Shown: positions 16,397-24,805, counted from the first letter of the stretch. The stretch is 31,108 nt of DNA from CAZXCQ01 sp964639275 (GCA_964639275.1 CAZXCQ010000035.1:1-31108), one strand, 5' to 3'. A program made the numbers and translations. Notes: generated by a model from the letters alone, not told the origin.

Positions 16397-17398
16397 ATGC
16401 CGAAAGAGAACAATAGAGGACAAGGAATATTCGGAAGGATCACCCAACACCCATTGTTTCCCATGTGTTTTTTGACAGTGGTTCTCGTCATTATGCCCTT
16501 CGTCAATCCCTCGATATACCTTTCAATGGATATCCTTATCTTTGGGATTCTTGCGATGGGCTTCAATTTCATTTTTGGTCACATGGGGCTCATATCTTTC
16601 GGCCACGCCATGTTCTTCGGGTTTGGGGCGTATACAACGGGGTTGATTCTCGCCAATTGGTATGAAGGTCTGACTGTCTTGTTTTTCGGCGTGGCAGCCG
16701 GGACGGTCATCGCGATCATCATTGGCTACATTTGCCTCAAGAAATTCGGGTATGGTTCAGATCCCGCATATCTGGCATTGACGACCCTGGCCTTCTGTCA
16801 GATGTTCTATTTCCTTGTTTGGTCTCCCCTCAAAAATATTACCGGTGGCTCGGACGGGCTCTTGGCTATTCCAACGCCCCCGATAGAGATCCCAGGCCTC
16901 TTCTCTATTTCTCTGGATTCACCTCTGCGGCTCTATTTTTTCATAATGGTAATCTTTCTCATTTGCGCCTTTCTCATAAATAGGATCATCCACTCGCCGT
17001 TTGGCAGGGTGATCCACGGCATTCGGGAAAACGAACTGCGGGTGTCCTTTCTGGGCTACAACCCATTTAGATTCAAGTTGATATGCTTTACCTTGTCGGG
17101 GTTATTCGGGGGGGTGGCAGGCTCCCTCTATGCCATTCGCATGAACTACGTGGGGCTTGATTCGTTTCACTGGCTCCTGAGCGGCGAGATCATCCTGATG
17201 TGCCTGATCGGCGGGATGAGGACCCTGTGGGGTCCCCTCGTGGGATCGATGATCTTCCTGAGCTTCAAGGATACCATTGCTTCTTATACCCAGGAGTGGA
17301 TGGGTTTTATTGCAGCGATCGTTATCGGTTTGGTGCTGTTTCTGCCCAAGGGAGTTTGGGATAAGATTGCAACAAGTGCAGGCCAGGTTTCCAAGTGA
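16397..17398 (+). CDS. livM: Branched-chain amino acid-type ABC transporter permease LivM
   Basis: 333 residues, strongly hydrophobic, with about nine or ten predicted membrane segments in the inner membrane. The family block MGFNFIFGHMGLISFGHAMFFGFGAY near the N-terminus and the coupling-helix region PFGRVIHGIRENELRVSFLGYNPFRFKL are typical of LivM. It pairs with LivH (13 bases downstream) to form the channel of a HAAT-family importer. HAAT systems import branched-chain amino acids but also urea, amides, aromatic acids and other small organic acids, so the name does not fix the substrate. The order livM-livH-livG-livF-binding protein is compact. It probably starts an operon separate from AOR, because about 450 repeat-bearing bases precede it. 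Confidence 0.93.
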   Translation: MPKENNRGQGIFGRITQHPLFPMCFLTVVLVIMPFVNPSIYLSMDILIFGILAMGFNFIFGHMGLISFGHAMFFGFGAYTTGLILANWYEGLTVLFFGVAAGTVIAIIIGYICLKKFGYGSDPAYLALTTLAFCQMFYFLVWSPLKNITGGSDGLLAIPTPPIEIPGLFSISLDSPLRLYFFIMVIFLICAFLINRIIHSPFGRVIHGIRENELRVSFLGYNPFRFKLICFTLSGLFGGVAGSLYAIRMNYVGLDSFHWLLSGEIILMCLIGGMRTLWGPLVGSMIFLSFKDTIASYTQEWMGFIAAIVIGLVLFLPKGVWDKIATSAGQVSK

Positions 17399-17411
17399 TG
17401 AGGAGATAAAG

Positions 17412-18284
17412 ATGCCAGACTTTCTAATTTTAATCCTTGGACAACTGATGAACGGTTTTGTCTTTGGGATGATCTTGGCACTGATCGCCATGGGGTTGTC
17501 CATCATCTTTGGCTTGATGGAGATAATCAATTTTGCCCACGGGGCCTATTATACGCTTGGGGCCTATATCGCACTCTCATCCATGGCGTTTGTCAACAAT
17601 TATTGGCTTGTCTTGATAGTGGTGCCGGCAACCATAATCGTCGTGGGATTTTTTGTGGAATTCGTGTTCCTGCGTCCGTTATATGGAAAGGACCCGGTCT
17701 TTTCCCTCCTGCTTAATTTTGGTGTGATGCTGGCCATCATCCAGTTTATCAGGCTCGTCTGGGGGGTCGCCTACAGGCCTTTCTCCCCACCGGAAGGATT
17801 GAGCGGGGCCGTGTTTCTGGGGTTCACGTACTTCTCGATATATCGTCTCTTTGTGGTCTCCATGTGCATAGGCCTGGCGATCCTGGTATGGCTCTTTTTG
17901 AAGAAGACACCCGTTGGGATGACCGTACGGGCAGCCGTTGACAAACGTGATATGGTAAAGGCGCTGGGGATCAATGTATCGGCAGTATTTACCCTTGTCT
18001 TTGGTATTGGGGTTGCCCTGGCCGGTCTCGCCGGCGCCTTGGCCGCACCGCTGCTGGCCGTCTATCCGGAAATGGGGGTTCAGATCCTGGTGGAGTCTTT
18101 TGTTGTCGTGGTGATCGGCGGAATGGGCAGTTTCAGGGGATCGATCGTTGCCGGCATCATCGTTGGAGAGATCATGGCCTTGACCACACTATGGTACCCG
18201 GAGATGTCACAGGTTGCCGTGTACGTGTTTATGGCCATCTTTCTCCTGACGAGACCAAAAGGACTGTTCGGCAGCAAGATATAG
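17412..18284 (+). CDS. livH: Branched-chain amino acid-type ABC transporter permease LivH
   Basis: 290 residues from ATG 17412, chosen because AGGAG lies seven bases upstream; a longer in-frame extension overlaps livM and is a frame effect. An inner-membrane protein with about eight hydrophobic segments. The N-terminal QLMNGFVFGMILALIAMGLS and IFGLMEIINFAHGAYYTLGAY blocks are characteristic of LivH, as is the C-terminal VVVVIGGMGSFRGSIVAGIIVG. The cytoplasmic loop TPVGMTVRAAVDKRDMVKALGINV contacts the ATPases. It forms the transmembrane pore with LivM. The gap to livG is 89 bases, the longest among the four membrane and ATPase genes. Confidence 0.94.
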   Translation: MPDFLILILGQLMNGFVFGMILALIAMGLSIIFGLMEIINFAHGAYYTLGAYIALSSMAFVNNYWLVLIVVPATIIVVGFFVEFVFLRPLYGKDPVFSLLLNFGVMLAIIQFIRLVWGVAYRPFSPPEGLSGAVFLGFTYFSIYRLFVVSMCIGLAILVWLFLKKTPVGMTVRAAVDKRDMVKALGINVSAVFTLVFGIGVALAGLAGALAAPLLAVYPEMGVQILVESFVVVVIGGMGSFRGSIVAGIIVGEIMALTTLWYPEMSQVAVYVFMAIFLLTRPKGLFGSKI

Positions 18285-18373
18285 GTAAAAACCATATGTA
18301 ACCACGAATTGGATAAATAGCATTAAGGTACAATCCATACACGTCTTAACCGGGTGCAGGAGAACTTGGAATC

Positions 18374-19126
18374 ATGATGATAAAGACAGAGAATACGACG
18401 ATAGCATTTGGGGGTTTGAAGGCGGTCAACAATGTCACTTTTGAGCTAAAGGAAGGGATGCTGGCTTCCATTATCGGCCCGAACGGGGCCGGGAAAACCA
18501 CCTTTTTTAACTTGCTGTCAGGTCACTACCCGCCCACACAAGGACGCGTGTTTTATCAAGGGGAAGATATCACCGAGTTGCCGCCTTATGAGAGGGTAAT
18601 GAAAGGGATGGGCCGGACCTTTCAAATTACCAATATCTTTCCGGAGTTGACGGTCTTTGATAATATTATGATAGCGGCCCAGCGGCTAAATATCCCCTTT
18701 CAGATGAGCAGGCTCAAGACATTCATGTTCTTATCCAGAGACAAAAAATCCGAAGAAATCGCCCATAATATTTTGGAAGAGATCGGTCTGGCCGATCAAA
18801 AGGGTGTACTGGCCGACAGTCTGTCACACGGGCTCAAACAACGGTTGGAGATCGGTATGGTTCTTACACTAAACCCCAAGCTCCTGCTCTTGGACGAGAC
18901 CTTTGCCGGTTTATCAATGGGTGAGACCAAACAGCAGATTGAATACGTCAGAAACATATCGAGTAAGTATACCATATTGCTTGTGGAGCACAAGATGGAT
19001 GTGGTGATGGATCTGTCCGAAAGGGTATCGGTGATGCACCAGGGCGAGATGATCGCCGAGGGAACACCCGATGAAGTAAGGGCAGATGATTTTGTCCAGA
19101 AAGTCTATTTGAGGGAGGAAATCTAA
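18374..19126 (+). CDS. livG: Branched-chain amino acid-type ABC transporter ATPase LivG
   Basis: 250 residues. Walker A GPNGAGKT (35-42), the Q-loop region GRTFQITNIFPELTVFDNI, signature LSHGLKQ (150-156), Walker B LLLLDE (170-175) and the switch histidine in LLVEHKMD are all present, so it should hydrolyse ATP. Two deviations are visible: the signature reads LSHG, as in urea-type UrtD subunits, where LivG usually has LSYG; and the residue after the Walker B Glu is Thr176 where Pro is almost universal (DEPFAG reads DETFAG). The LSHG form hints that this importer belongs to a urea/amide or other non-leucine branch of the HAAT family, which would suit an N-compound catabolic island, though this is weak evidence. 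The start is ATG 18374 or 18377, with AGGAG 10-13 bases upstream. Confidence 0.93.
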   Translation: MMIKTENTTIAFGGLKAVNNVTFELKEGMLASIIGPNGAGKTTFFNLLSGHYPPTQGRVFYQGEDITELPPYERVMKGMGRTFQITNIFPELTVFDNIMIAAQRLNIPFQMSRLKTFMFLSRDKKSEEIAHNILEEIGLADQKGVLADSLSHGLKQRLEIGMVLTLNPKLLLLDETFAGLSMGETKQQIEYVRNISSKYTILLVEHKMDVVMDLSERVSVMHQGEMIAEGTPDEVRADDFVQKVYLREEI

Positions 19127-19810
19127 GTGTTACAGGTAGAAGATATTCACGCATCTTATGGTGCTGGCGGTGTTCTCTTTGGCGTAACACTGGAAGTGAA
19201 AGAAGATGAAGTGGTTTGCCTGCTGGGCAGAAACGGTGTCGGAAAATCAACGATCTTGAAGAGTATCATGGGACTGGTTCCACCCAAGTCCGGCACTGTG
19301 AGATTCAGGGGTGAAGATATCACCGGGAAGCGCACGGACAGGATCGCAAGGCGGGGCATCGGATATGTCCCGGAGAACAGGGACATATTTGTTAACCTGA
19401 CGGTTGGCGAAAACCTTAAGATGGCTGAAATCAAGGCCAAGAGGCCGAATAGGGAGAAAGCACTGCAATATTTCCCCAAATTAAGAGAGCTGATCGATCA
19501 AGAAGGAGGTAGCCTGAGCGGTGGTGAGCAACAGATGTTGGCCATAGCCAGGGCGGTCACAGGGGGGGCGGATCTGATGATGCTGGATGAACCCTCTGAA
19601 GGGCTGGCGCCGGTGATCCGGGAGGAGTTGAAGCTGGTCATCTCCGAGCTGGCAGAGGAGGTGGCTATCTTGCTTGTGGAACAGAATCTCCAGATGACGG
19701 TGGATCTCTCAAAGAGGATTTATATCATCGTCAATGGTGCCGTTGCCTTTGTGGGAACCGCACAGGAGATGGAGGAGAGCAGGGCGGTTGAAAAGTATCT
19801 GATGGTGTAA
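19127..19810 (+). CDS. livF: Branched-chain amino acid-type ABC transporter ATPase LivF
   Basis: 227 residues, GTG start directly after the livG stop, with GGGAGG upstream inside livG, so the two are probably cotranslated. Walker A GRNGVGKS (34-41), signature LSGGEQQ, Walker B LMMLDEPSEGLAP and switch histidine position replaced in the normal LivF manner (LLVEQN). GYVPENRDIFVNLTVGENL is a hallmark LivF block. It pairs with LivG to energise the importer. The length is slightly below the usual 233-240, but no motif is missing. Confidence 0.95.
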   Translation: MLQVEDIHASYGAGGVLFGVTLEVKEDEVVCLLGRNGVGKSTILKSIMGLVPPKSGTVRFRGEDITGKRTDRIARRGIGYVPENRDIFVNLTVGENLKMAEIKAKRPNREKALQYFPKLRELIDQEGGSLSGGEQQMLAIARAVTGGADLMMLDEPSEGLAPVIREELKLVISELAEEVAILLVEQNLQMTVDLSKRIYIIVNGAVAFVGTAQEMEESRAVEKYLMV

Positions 19811-19827
19811 TATACTGGAAAGACCTG

Positions 19828-19840
19828 GTCATACTATGAC
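19828..19840. repeat. Short perfect inverted repeat GTCATACTATGAC
   Basis: A 6-1-6 palindrome in the 151-base gap between livF and the binding-protein gene. It could be a regulatory site or a weak processing hairpin. Nothing else ties it to a function. Confidence 0.25.
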
Positions 19841-19961
19841 ATAGAGCGGACGCCAGACCTGGATTTTTGCACCAGAAAATCAAAAAAGAAAGGGGGGATA
19901 AAGAGTATTTTCGCGGCAAGGGGACTACTGGATCAGAAACTCTAAGATGAGGAGGGATAAA

Positions 19962-21200
19962 ATGATGAGAAGAGGAATCTCTTGGGTACTGATAACCCCT
20001 ATCATTTTGGCACTCTTGATTGGGGGGGGTGTGGGACTGATTGGAACGCCACCGGCCTCGGCAAAAGAGCCTGTCAAGGTTGGCTGCGTCATTCCTTTAA
20101 CCGGACCTTTTGCTCGGATCGCAGCGGCCCAGAAAGATGGTATTAAATTGGCGGCAAAGGAGATAAACGCGAGGGGAGGAGTCCTCGGCAGGCCAATCAA
20201 ACTCTATTTACGAGACTCTGAGCTAAATGCCACCATTGCCGTGAGAAGACTGCAGGACCTGGTCACAAAAGAGAAGATCGACTGGCATGTGGGAACCCTG
20301 AGCGGGGGTATCACATTTGCCGCAAACCAGATATTGAAAAAGTATAACATACCCTACATGTCCTCCTGCCAGACCGTGGAGAAGTTTCATGAGAAGGGTG
20401 TTACCGGTCCATACAGCTTCACGGTTGCGAGTGTGACTTACACGGTGGGCTTTTCAGCTGCCCAGTACATTATCACAAAGATGGGGGCGAAAAAGCTCTA
20501 TATCCTTTACGCCGACTATGCATGGGGCCATGGAAACCGCGACGGGGTTATAGCCGGTGCGAAGAAGTTTGGTGGAGAGGTCGTCGGTATGGATGCAGCC
20601 CCCCTGGGTGGAGCCTCCGACTTTTCCCCTTACCTGGTCAAGGCAAGGGCTCTCAAGCCTGATGGGTTTGTTCTTTGCGTTCCCGGTGGAATGGCGCTCA
20701 CCGGTATCAAACAGATTCACGAGCTGGGTTTGAGTAAGGAGATGAAGGTGTTTTCATCATGGACGGCCCTTCCCATCGGAATGGGGTGCGTCAAGGAGTT
20801 TCAGGGGATGTACGCAGGCATTGATTTCTTGTGGACCCTTGATGATCCCGTCACGAAAAAATTTGTCAAGGCCGCCTGGGATGAATACGGAAAGCCACCT
20901 GACTCCTACACCTACACCACCTACACCGGCCTCAACGAGTTCACGTGGGCGGCAAATAAGGTGGGTTCGCTCGACCCGGCCAAAATGGTCGCGGCCTTGA
21001 CCAGCCCGGACCACAAGTTTAATTATGGCAAAGGAGAGGCCTACTGGAGACCATGTGACAGGAGGGCCATTCAAAATTGGTTTATCGTAAAGGGCAAGAA
21101 ACTTTCGGATATCAAAAAGAAGTATGACATCTTTGAGCTCGTAGACACAGTGGGAAAGGCCCCGGAGTACAACCTTTCGTGTAAGGCATTGGGTTACTAA
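19962..21200 (+). CDS. ABC transporter substrate-binding protein, LivK/Peripla_BP_6 family
   Basis: 412 residues from ATG 19962, preferred over ATG 19947 because GGAGGG lies five bases upstream. An N-terminal signal peptide with hydrophobic core (WVLITPIILALLIGGGVGLI) ends at about PPASA-K, so the mature protein is periplasmic. The mature start VKVGCVIPLTGPFARIAAAQKDGIKLAAKEINARGGVLG is the classic type-I periplasmic binding protein opening, and LYILYADYAWGHGNRDGVIAGAKKFGGEVVG is the second-domain crossover. It delivers the ligand to the LivMHGF complex. The mature protein is longer than LivJ/LivK of E. coli (about 344), typical of the amide/aromatic-acid branch of the family. The last gene of the operon, it is followed by a terminator. 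Confidence 0.94.
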   Translation: MMRRGISWVLITPIILALLIGGGVGLIGTPPASAKEPVKVGCVIPLTGPFARIAAAQKDGIKLAAKEINARGGVLGRPIKLYLRDSELNATIAVRRLQDLVTKEKIDWHVGTLSGGITFAANQILKKYNIPYMSSCQTVEKFHEKGVTGPYSFTVASVTYTVGFSAAQYIITKMGAKKLYILYADYAWGHGNRDGVIAGAKKFGGEVVGMDAAPLGGASDFSPYLVKARALKPDGFVLCVPGGMALTGIKQIHELGLSKEMKVFSSWTALPIGMGCVKEFQGMYAGIDFLWTLDDPVTKKFVKAAWDEYGKPPDSYTYTTYTGLNEFTWAANKVGSLDPAKMVAALTSPDHKFNYGKGEAYWRPCDRRAIQNWFIVKGKKLSDIKKKYDIFELVDTVGKAPEYNLSCKALGY

Positions 21201-21233
21201 TATCCTCACAAAAAAACAAGAGAGATCTAACAG

Positions 21234-21267
21234 AATACCCGCAGCAGGTCTGCGGGTATTTTTATTT
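21234..21267 (+). terminator. Rho-independent terminator after the importer operon
   Basis: A perfect 11-bp stem AATACCCGCAG/CTGCGGGTATT with a 5-base loop, followed by TTTATTT. It sits 33 bases after the binding-protein stop and directly at the 3' end of the convergent pxpC (stop at 21262), so it may serve both strands, although the T-run on the minus side is poor. Confidence 0.9.
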
Positions 21268-22245
21268 CAGAATGTTTTCCTCATTAACCCGCCCAATCGA
21301 TTGCTCCAGGATCGAACGGGCCTCATCCACTGTAACCCCCCGGAACCTGACATGCTCCTTAAGGGCCAGTTGGGCCATCCTGTCCATATCCGCAGCAATC
21401 AGGCAGGCGATCTTGACATAACCTCCCATGGTCACGCCATCGGGTCCGAGACAAATGGGTTCTGTCCCGCCGGGGATCTGGATCGCCCCGATGGCGTTTC
21501 CGTCATCCACGATGTTGGAAGGGTCGGACCCCGCATCCAGAGACCTCTCGCGTTCCTTAAAAAAAAGCTGGGGCCCTTCAAATCGATACCCCACCCGGTT
21601 TGAATTGTGGGAGACCCGGTAGGCTGAGTTCAAAAAGACCTCGATGCTTTCCTCCTTCACATGATCATCCTGGGGGCCGAGCACCACGCGCAATTCCCTC
21701 TCATCTCCTGGTCTGGGCAAAATTTCCTCATTTACCCTTCTGCCTTTTAGGGGATCAAATGGCGCCTTTGGGGGGCCCGCCTGAAGTATGTCCCCCCTTT
21801 TTAATACCCGGCCCCTCACACCTCCCAGTCCCCCCAGTGTATAAGTGGACCTGGACCCGAGCACGGGCGGCACGTCAATACCGCCGGCCACACAGAGATA
21901 GCATCGCCATCCTGTCCGGTATCTGCCCAGTGAAAGAATATCTCCCGGGTGGAGATGAATCGTCTGCCAGTTGGCGACGGGAATGTTGTTGAGTCGGGGA
22001 CCAAAGTCTCCCCCCGTGATGGCAACAATCGTCTCATCAAGGATCTTCAACTTGACGCCAATGGCCGTCATCTCGATCCCCGCCTCCTCCAATGAGTTCT
22101 TGACCAGCAAGTTGCCCATCCGGACCGCAAAACGGTCCATGGCCCCTGAGGGAGGGATGCCGCTGGCAAAATAGCCCCTCCTGCCCATGTCCTGGACCGT
22201 GGTGAATACGCCTGGCTGTATCACTTCAAAGGTCGGTTGTCCCAC
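21262..22245 (-). CDS. pxpC: 5-oxoprolinase subunit C (biotin-dependent carboxyltransferase-like, KipA family)
   Basis: 327 residues, GTG start with TTTAGGAG six bases upstream. It opens with FEVIQPGVFTTVQDMGRRGYFASGIPPSGAMDRFAVRMGN, the signature of the PxpC/KipA/YbgK family (the allophanate-hydrolase subunit 2 domain), and continues with VAITGGDFGPRLN, CYLCVAGGIDVPPVLGSRSTYTLGGLGG and the C-terminal GNAIGAIQIPGGTEPICLGPDGVTMGGYVKIACLI. With PxpA and PxpB it performs ATP-dependent opening of 5-oxoproline to glutamate in bacteria studied so far. It is the last gene of the minus-strand cluster, nine bases after pxpB. The substrate in this context could be another lactam or cyclic imide. Confidence 0.94.
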   Translation of the reverse strand: MGQPTFEVIQPGVFTTVQDMGRRGYFASGIPPSGAMDRFAVRMGNLLVKNSLEEAGIEMTAIGVKLKILDETIVAITGGDFGPRLNNIPVANWQTIHLHPGDILSLGRYRTGWRCYLCVAGGIDVPPVLGSRSTYTLGGLGGVRGRVLKRGDILQAGPPKAPFDPLKGRRVNEEILPRPGDERELRVVLGPQDDHVKEESIEVFLNSAYRVSHNSNRVGYRFEGPQLFFKERERSLDAGSDPSNIVDDGNAIGAIQIPGGTEPICLGPDGVTMGGYVKIACLIAADMDRMAQLALKEHVRFRGVTVDEARSILEQSIGRVNEENILK

Positions 22246-22254
22246 CGGGGTCTC

Positions 22255-23019
22255 CTAAAGGGAAAAGGTTTCTTCTTTGATCGTGTACTTATAACTGCAC
22301 TCCCAGACCTGCTGACGGATATAATCGAATTCGTCTTCATCGACTCGCACAAACCGGATCCGGTCCCCTATTCGCAGCAAGACCGGTGATTCTTCAAAGG
22401 CATCGAGGCTTTGAAAGCGATCGTAGATGGGTACCGGTGTGAGCCCCATCATCTGATATCCGCCGGGGCTGACTACCGGATAGATGGCTGTAATGCTCCC
22501 GCCCAGGGCAACGGTTCCCTGAGGCGTATAGATCCTGGGCGAAAGGTATTTCCGGACAGAGAGGAGGACAGGGGGGTTGAGCTGCATCAACTGGGGCGAT
22601 CCCGGAGTAAAACCCACCATCCCCACCCAGTGAATCGTCTCAGAGTGTATCCTGACCACTTCATCGGCTGACATGTTGTTCTCTCTGGCAATGAATTCCA
22701 GGTCCGGCCCCCACCGCCCCTTATATTTGACAGGCAGTTCAATCAGCCTTGAGGGGACCTCCTTGACATCAAGGATCTCTGCCACCACCTTTTTGATTTC
22801 TGAAATAAGGTCATTTGTATCGATCGCCAGGGAGTCGTAGAAAACCAGGACAGACCGCCACCCCGGAAATGTCTCGATAATGCCTTTGATCCCTGCCTTA
22901 TTGATGCCCCTGTCAAGTCCGATGACCCTAAAATTGGCCTGCAGGGTCATCTCGTCACCGATCTCAACGGTCAGATACTGATCCCCGGAGTAAAGGTAAC
23001 GCGGAGTCTCGTAGATCAT
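22255..23019 (-). CDS. pxpB: 5-oxoprolinase subunit B (KipI family)
   Basis: 254 residues from ATG 23019, which has AGGAG seven bases upstream; an extension to 23043 would run into a tandem repeat and has no ribosome binding site. The allophanate-hydrolase subunit 1 / KipI domain is recognised from EIPSRLIELPVKY-like sequence (VPSRLIELPVKYKGRWGPDL), IHSETIHWVGMVGFTPGSPQL, PRIYTPQGTVALGGSITAIYPVVSPGGYQMMGLTPVPIYD and the final IGDRIRFV. It forms a heteromeric complex with PxpC. In Bacillus, KipI doubles as a sporulation kinase inhibitor, but in this setting with pxpA and pxpC the metabolic role is far likelier. Confidence 0.92.
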   Translation of the reverse strand: MIYETPRYLYSGDQYLTVEIGDEMTLQANFRVIGLDRGINKAGIKGIIETFPGWRSVLVFYDSLAIDTNDLISEIKKVVAEILDVKEVPSRLIELPVKYKGRWGPDLEFIARENNMSADEVVRIHSETIHWVGMVGFTPGSPQLMQLNPPVLLSVRKYLSPRIYTPQGTVALGGSITAIYPVVSPGGYQMMGLTPVPIYDRFQSLDAFEESPVLLRIGDRIRFVRVDEDEFDYIRQQVWECSYKYTIKEETFSL

Positions 23020-23036
23020 TAACGATCTCCTTACTT

Positions 23037-23087
23037 CAACCACTCAACTATTTCAACTACTCAACCATTTCAACTACTCAACCATTT
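23037..23087 (-). repeat. Three 17-bp tandem repeats between pxpA and pxpB
   Basis: Three consecutive 17-base units (CAACTACTCAACCATTT on the plus strand) at 23037-23053, 23054-23070 and 23071-23087. The last two are identical and the first differs at two positions. They lie in the 76-base spacer between the pxpA stop and the pxpB ribosome binding site. No hairpin or protein is formed; probably a slippage-prone microsatellite. Confidence 0.85.
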
Positions 23088-23095
23088 AACAAAGT

Positions 23096-23866
23096 TTATG
23101 CATAGGACTGCGCGCCCAGGGGAACGATTTTCACCCCCCTTTTCACCAGCTCGTCTTTTACGATCCGGGCGATTTTGGGTGCCCGGGGGTTGTCCCCATG
23201 AAAGCAGATGCTCCTCCCCTTGACCTCGATCTCTTTTCCGTCGGAGGCTACAACCTTTCCCTCCAACACCATCTTGAGGACTTTATCCACCGTGGCCCTG
23301 GAATCGATCTCCCCATGCACCTTCTTGATAAAGGTTGTCCCGTCAGGATAATAATCCAGGTCGGCATAGAGTTCTCCTGCCACACGGATGCCCATGGAGC
23401 GGGCCATTTCGTAAGGGATGGTGTTGTAAAGGGCCAGGAAAATGGGCTCGGGTTTGATCGCTTGAACGGCCTCCAGGACGCCACGGGCCAAGGCCTCGTC
23501 CTTCCAAAGCATCTGGTAAAACTCGCCATGGGGCTTTACGTGCTGAAGCGCAATACCCGCTGCATCACAAAATGCCTTGAGCGCCCCGACCTGGTATAGG
23601 ATATAGTCCTTGGCCTCATCCGGGGTGATGGCCATCTTTCTCCTCCCGAATCCCATGAGGTCCGGGTACCCTGGATGCGCCCCAACGGCCACGCCGTGTT
23701 GCCTGGCAAGGGCGACCGTTTCTCTCATGACGTGGGGATCACCCCCATGGAAACCGCACCCCACGCTGATCGAGGTCACATGCGTCATCATTTCCCTGTC
23801 ATTCCCGATCGTATAGATGCCCAAGCTCTCTCCCATGTCGCAGTGTAAATCGACCTCTAGGGCCAT
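23096..23866 (-). CDS. pxpA: 5-oxoprolinase subunit A (LamB/YcsF family)
   Basis: 256 residues from ATG 23866 with AGGAG seven bases upstream. The LamB/YcsF fold is identified by VDLHCDMGESLG near the N-terminus, SVGCGFHGGDPHVMRETV, VAVGAHPGYPDLMGFGRRKM, LQHVKPHGEFYQ, VAGELYADLDYYPDGT and SICFHGDNPRAPKI; E. coli PxpA carries the same blocks over 244 residues. PxpA completes ATP-dependent 5-oxoproline hydrolysis with PxpB and PxpC, which follow in order. DLHCDMGE and SVGCGFHGGD replace the commoner DLNADLGE and NIACGFHAGD, so this is a divergent subfamily and the substrate may not be 5-oxoproline itself. Confidence 0.92.
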   Translation of the reverse strand: MALEVDLHCDMGESLGIYTIGNDREMMTHVTSISVGCGFHGGDPHVMRETVALARQHGVAVGAHPGYPDLMGFGRRKMAITPDEAKDYILYQVGALKAFCDAAGIALQHVKPHGEFYQMLWKDEALARGVLEAVQAIKPEPIFLALYNTIPYEMARSMGIRVAGELYADLDYYPDGTTFIKKVHGEIDSRATVDKVLKMVLEGKVVASDGKEIEVKGRSICFHGDNPRAPKIARIVKDELVKRGVKIVPLGAQSYA

Positions 23867-23947
23867 GGCGTATCTCCTCTGTTACCCTTGATCAAGCTCC
23901 TGGAATGGATTCCCTGTTCCGTAAAATGCAGGCGGCGTATCAATGTA

Positions 23948-24029
23948 CCCATTTTCAAAAGTGGCACTCGGAGAGGGCAATAGGGGTTCGGAATCCCCAT
24001 TGCCCAGCTTTCAAACGGCTGATGTGTTA
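23948..24029 (+). repeat. Palindromic REP-like element, copy 3
   Basis: The core GAGGGCAATAGGGGTTCGG with its complementary arm CCCCATTGCCC (to 24005) and flanks (TTTTCAAAAGTGGCACT before, GCTTTCAAA after) match the reverse strand of 15519-15597. It lies in the gap between the SDR gene and pxpA and may separate two transcripts. Confidence 0.75.
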
Positions 24030-24049
24030 CCCAGCAGGTTCATTCTCCT

Positions 24050-24805
24050 TTACATAGCCGACCAACCGTCATCCACGAGGAGATCCAGACCGTGGACCGC
24101 TGTCGCCTCATCGGAGGCCAGAAAGATCGCGGCCCCTGTCATTTCCTCCGGTGTTATGTAAGCACGGCCGGTTGGGGTATAGCTTTCCATGAGTCTGACA
24201 AATTCAGGGTCCTCCCGGAGATGCTGGTTGAGCGGAGTCGCCGTATTCCCCGGAGAGATGCAGTTGACGTTGATCCCAAACTTGGAGATCTCTGCGGCCA
24301 GGGCCTTCATGATCATCAAGACCCCCCCCTTGCTGGCGCAGTACGGCACCGCATTGGGGAAGGCATGGGTCGCTGCTATGGAAGCGGTGAAGATGATCTT
24401 GCCGTACCGCTTCTTTTTCATGATGGGGACCACCGCCTGGCTCATAAGGAAGCTGCCCTTGAGGTTTACGTTGATGGTGACATCCCATTCTTCTTCGGTA
24501 TACTCCTCGATCGGTTTGTTGATCATGATGCCGGCGTTGTTGAAGAGGATATCGACAGTTCCGAAATCATCCGTCACCTTCTTGACCAGGGCCCGGCAGT
24601 CGTCTCGGTTGGATACATCGCACTGGAAACCCCTGGCCGTACCCCCGCTTTCTTCGATTTTTCTGGCTACGGCCTGTCCCAGCTCCGGTCTCCGGCTGTT
24701 GACCACTGCAACCTTTGCACCTTCACGGGCATAGGCATGGCAGATCGCTTCGCCGATCCCCTGTGAGCCACCCGTCACGATGGCCACCTTATCCCTGAGT
24801 CTCAT
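24050..24805 (-). CDS. Short-chain dehydrogenase/reductase (SDR)
   Basis: 251 residues from ATG 24805: AGGAGG lies seven bases upstream, whereas ATG 24811 would follow it with almost no spacing. A classical SDR: the cofactor motif TGGSQGIG (11-18), NNAG (89-92), Asn114, Ser142 and YxxxK with Tyr155 and Lys159 give the complete catalytic tetrad. The C-terminal LLVDDGWSAM matches the usual VDGGWSA ending. Such enzymes oxidise or reduce hydroxy/keto groups with NAD(P). The ribosome binding site lies within the end of hyuB, so the gene is coupled to it, suggesting it acts on the ring-opened or hydroxylated intermediate. The substrate is unknown. Confidence 0.93.
   Translation of the reverse strand: MRLRDKVAIVTGGSQGIGEAICHAYAREGAKVAVVNSRRPELGQAVARKIEESGGTARGFQCDVSNRDDCRALVKKVTDDFGTVDILFNNAGIMINKPIEEYTEEEWDVTINVNLKGSFLMSQAVVPIMKKKRYGKIIFTASIAATHAFPNAVPYCASKGGVLMIMKALAAEISKFGINVNCISPGNTATPLNQHLREDPEFVRLMESYTPTGRAYITPEEMTGAAIFLASDEATAVHGLDLLVDDGWSAM

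Noticed and set aside
23037..23087. CRISPR array
   Set aside because: The 17-bp units abut with no spacers and no cas genes are in the window.
24092..24766. Long open frame (224 codons) on + opposite the SDR gene; similar long frames opposite the large hydroxylase subunit (12825-13487) and dnaE (5328-5863)
   Set aside because: They are antisense to strongly supported genes, have no ribosome binding site and no recognisable motifs, and are explained by the codon bias of the real gene.
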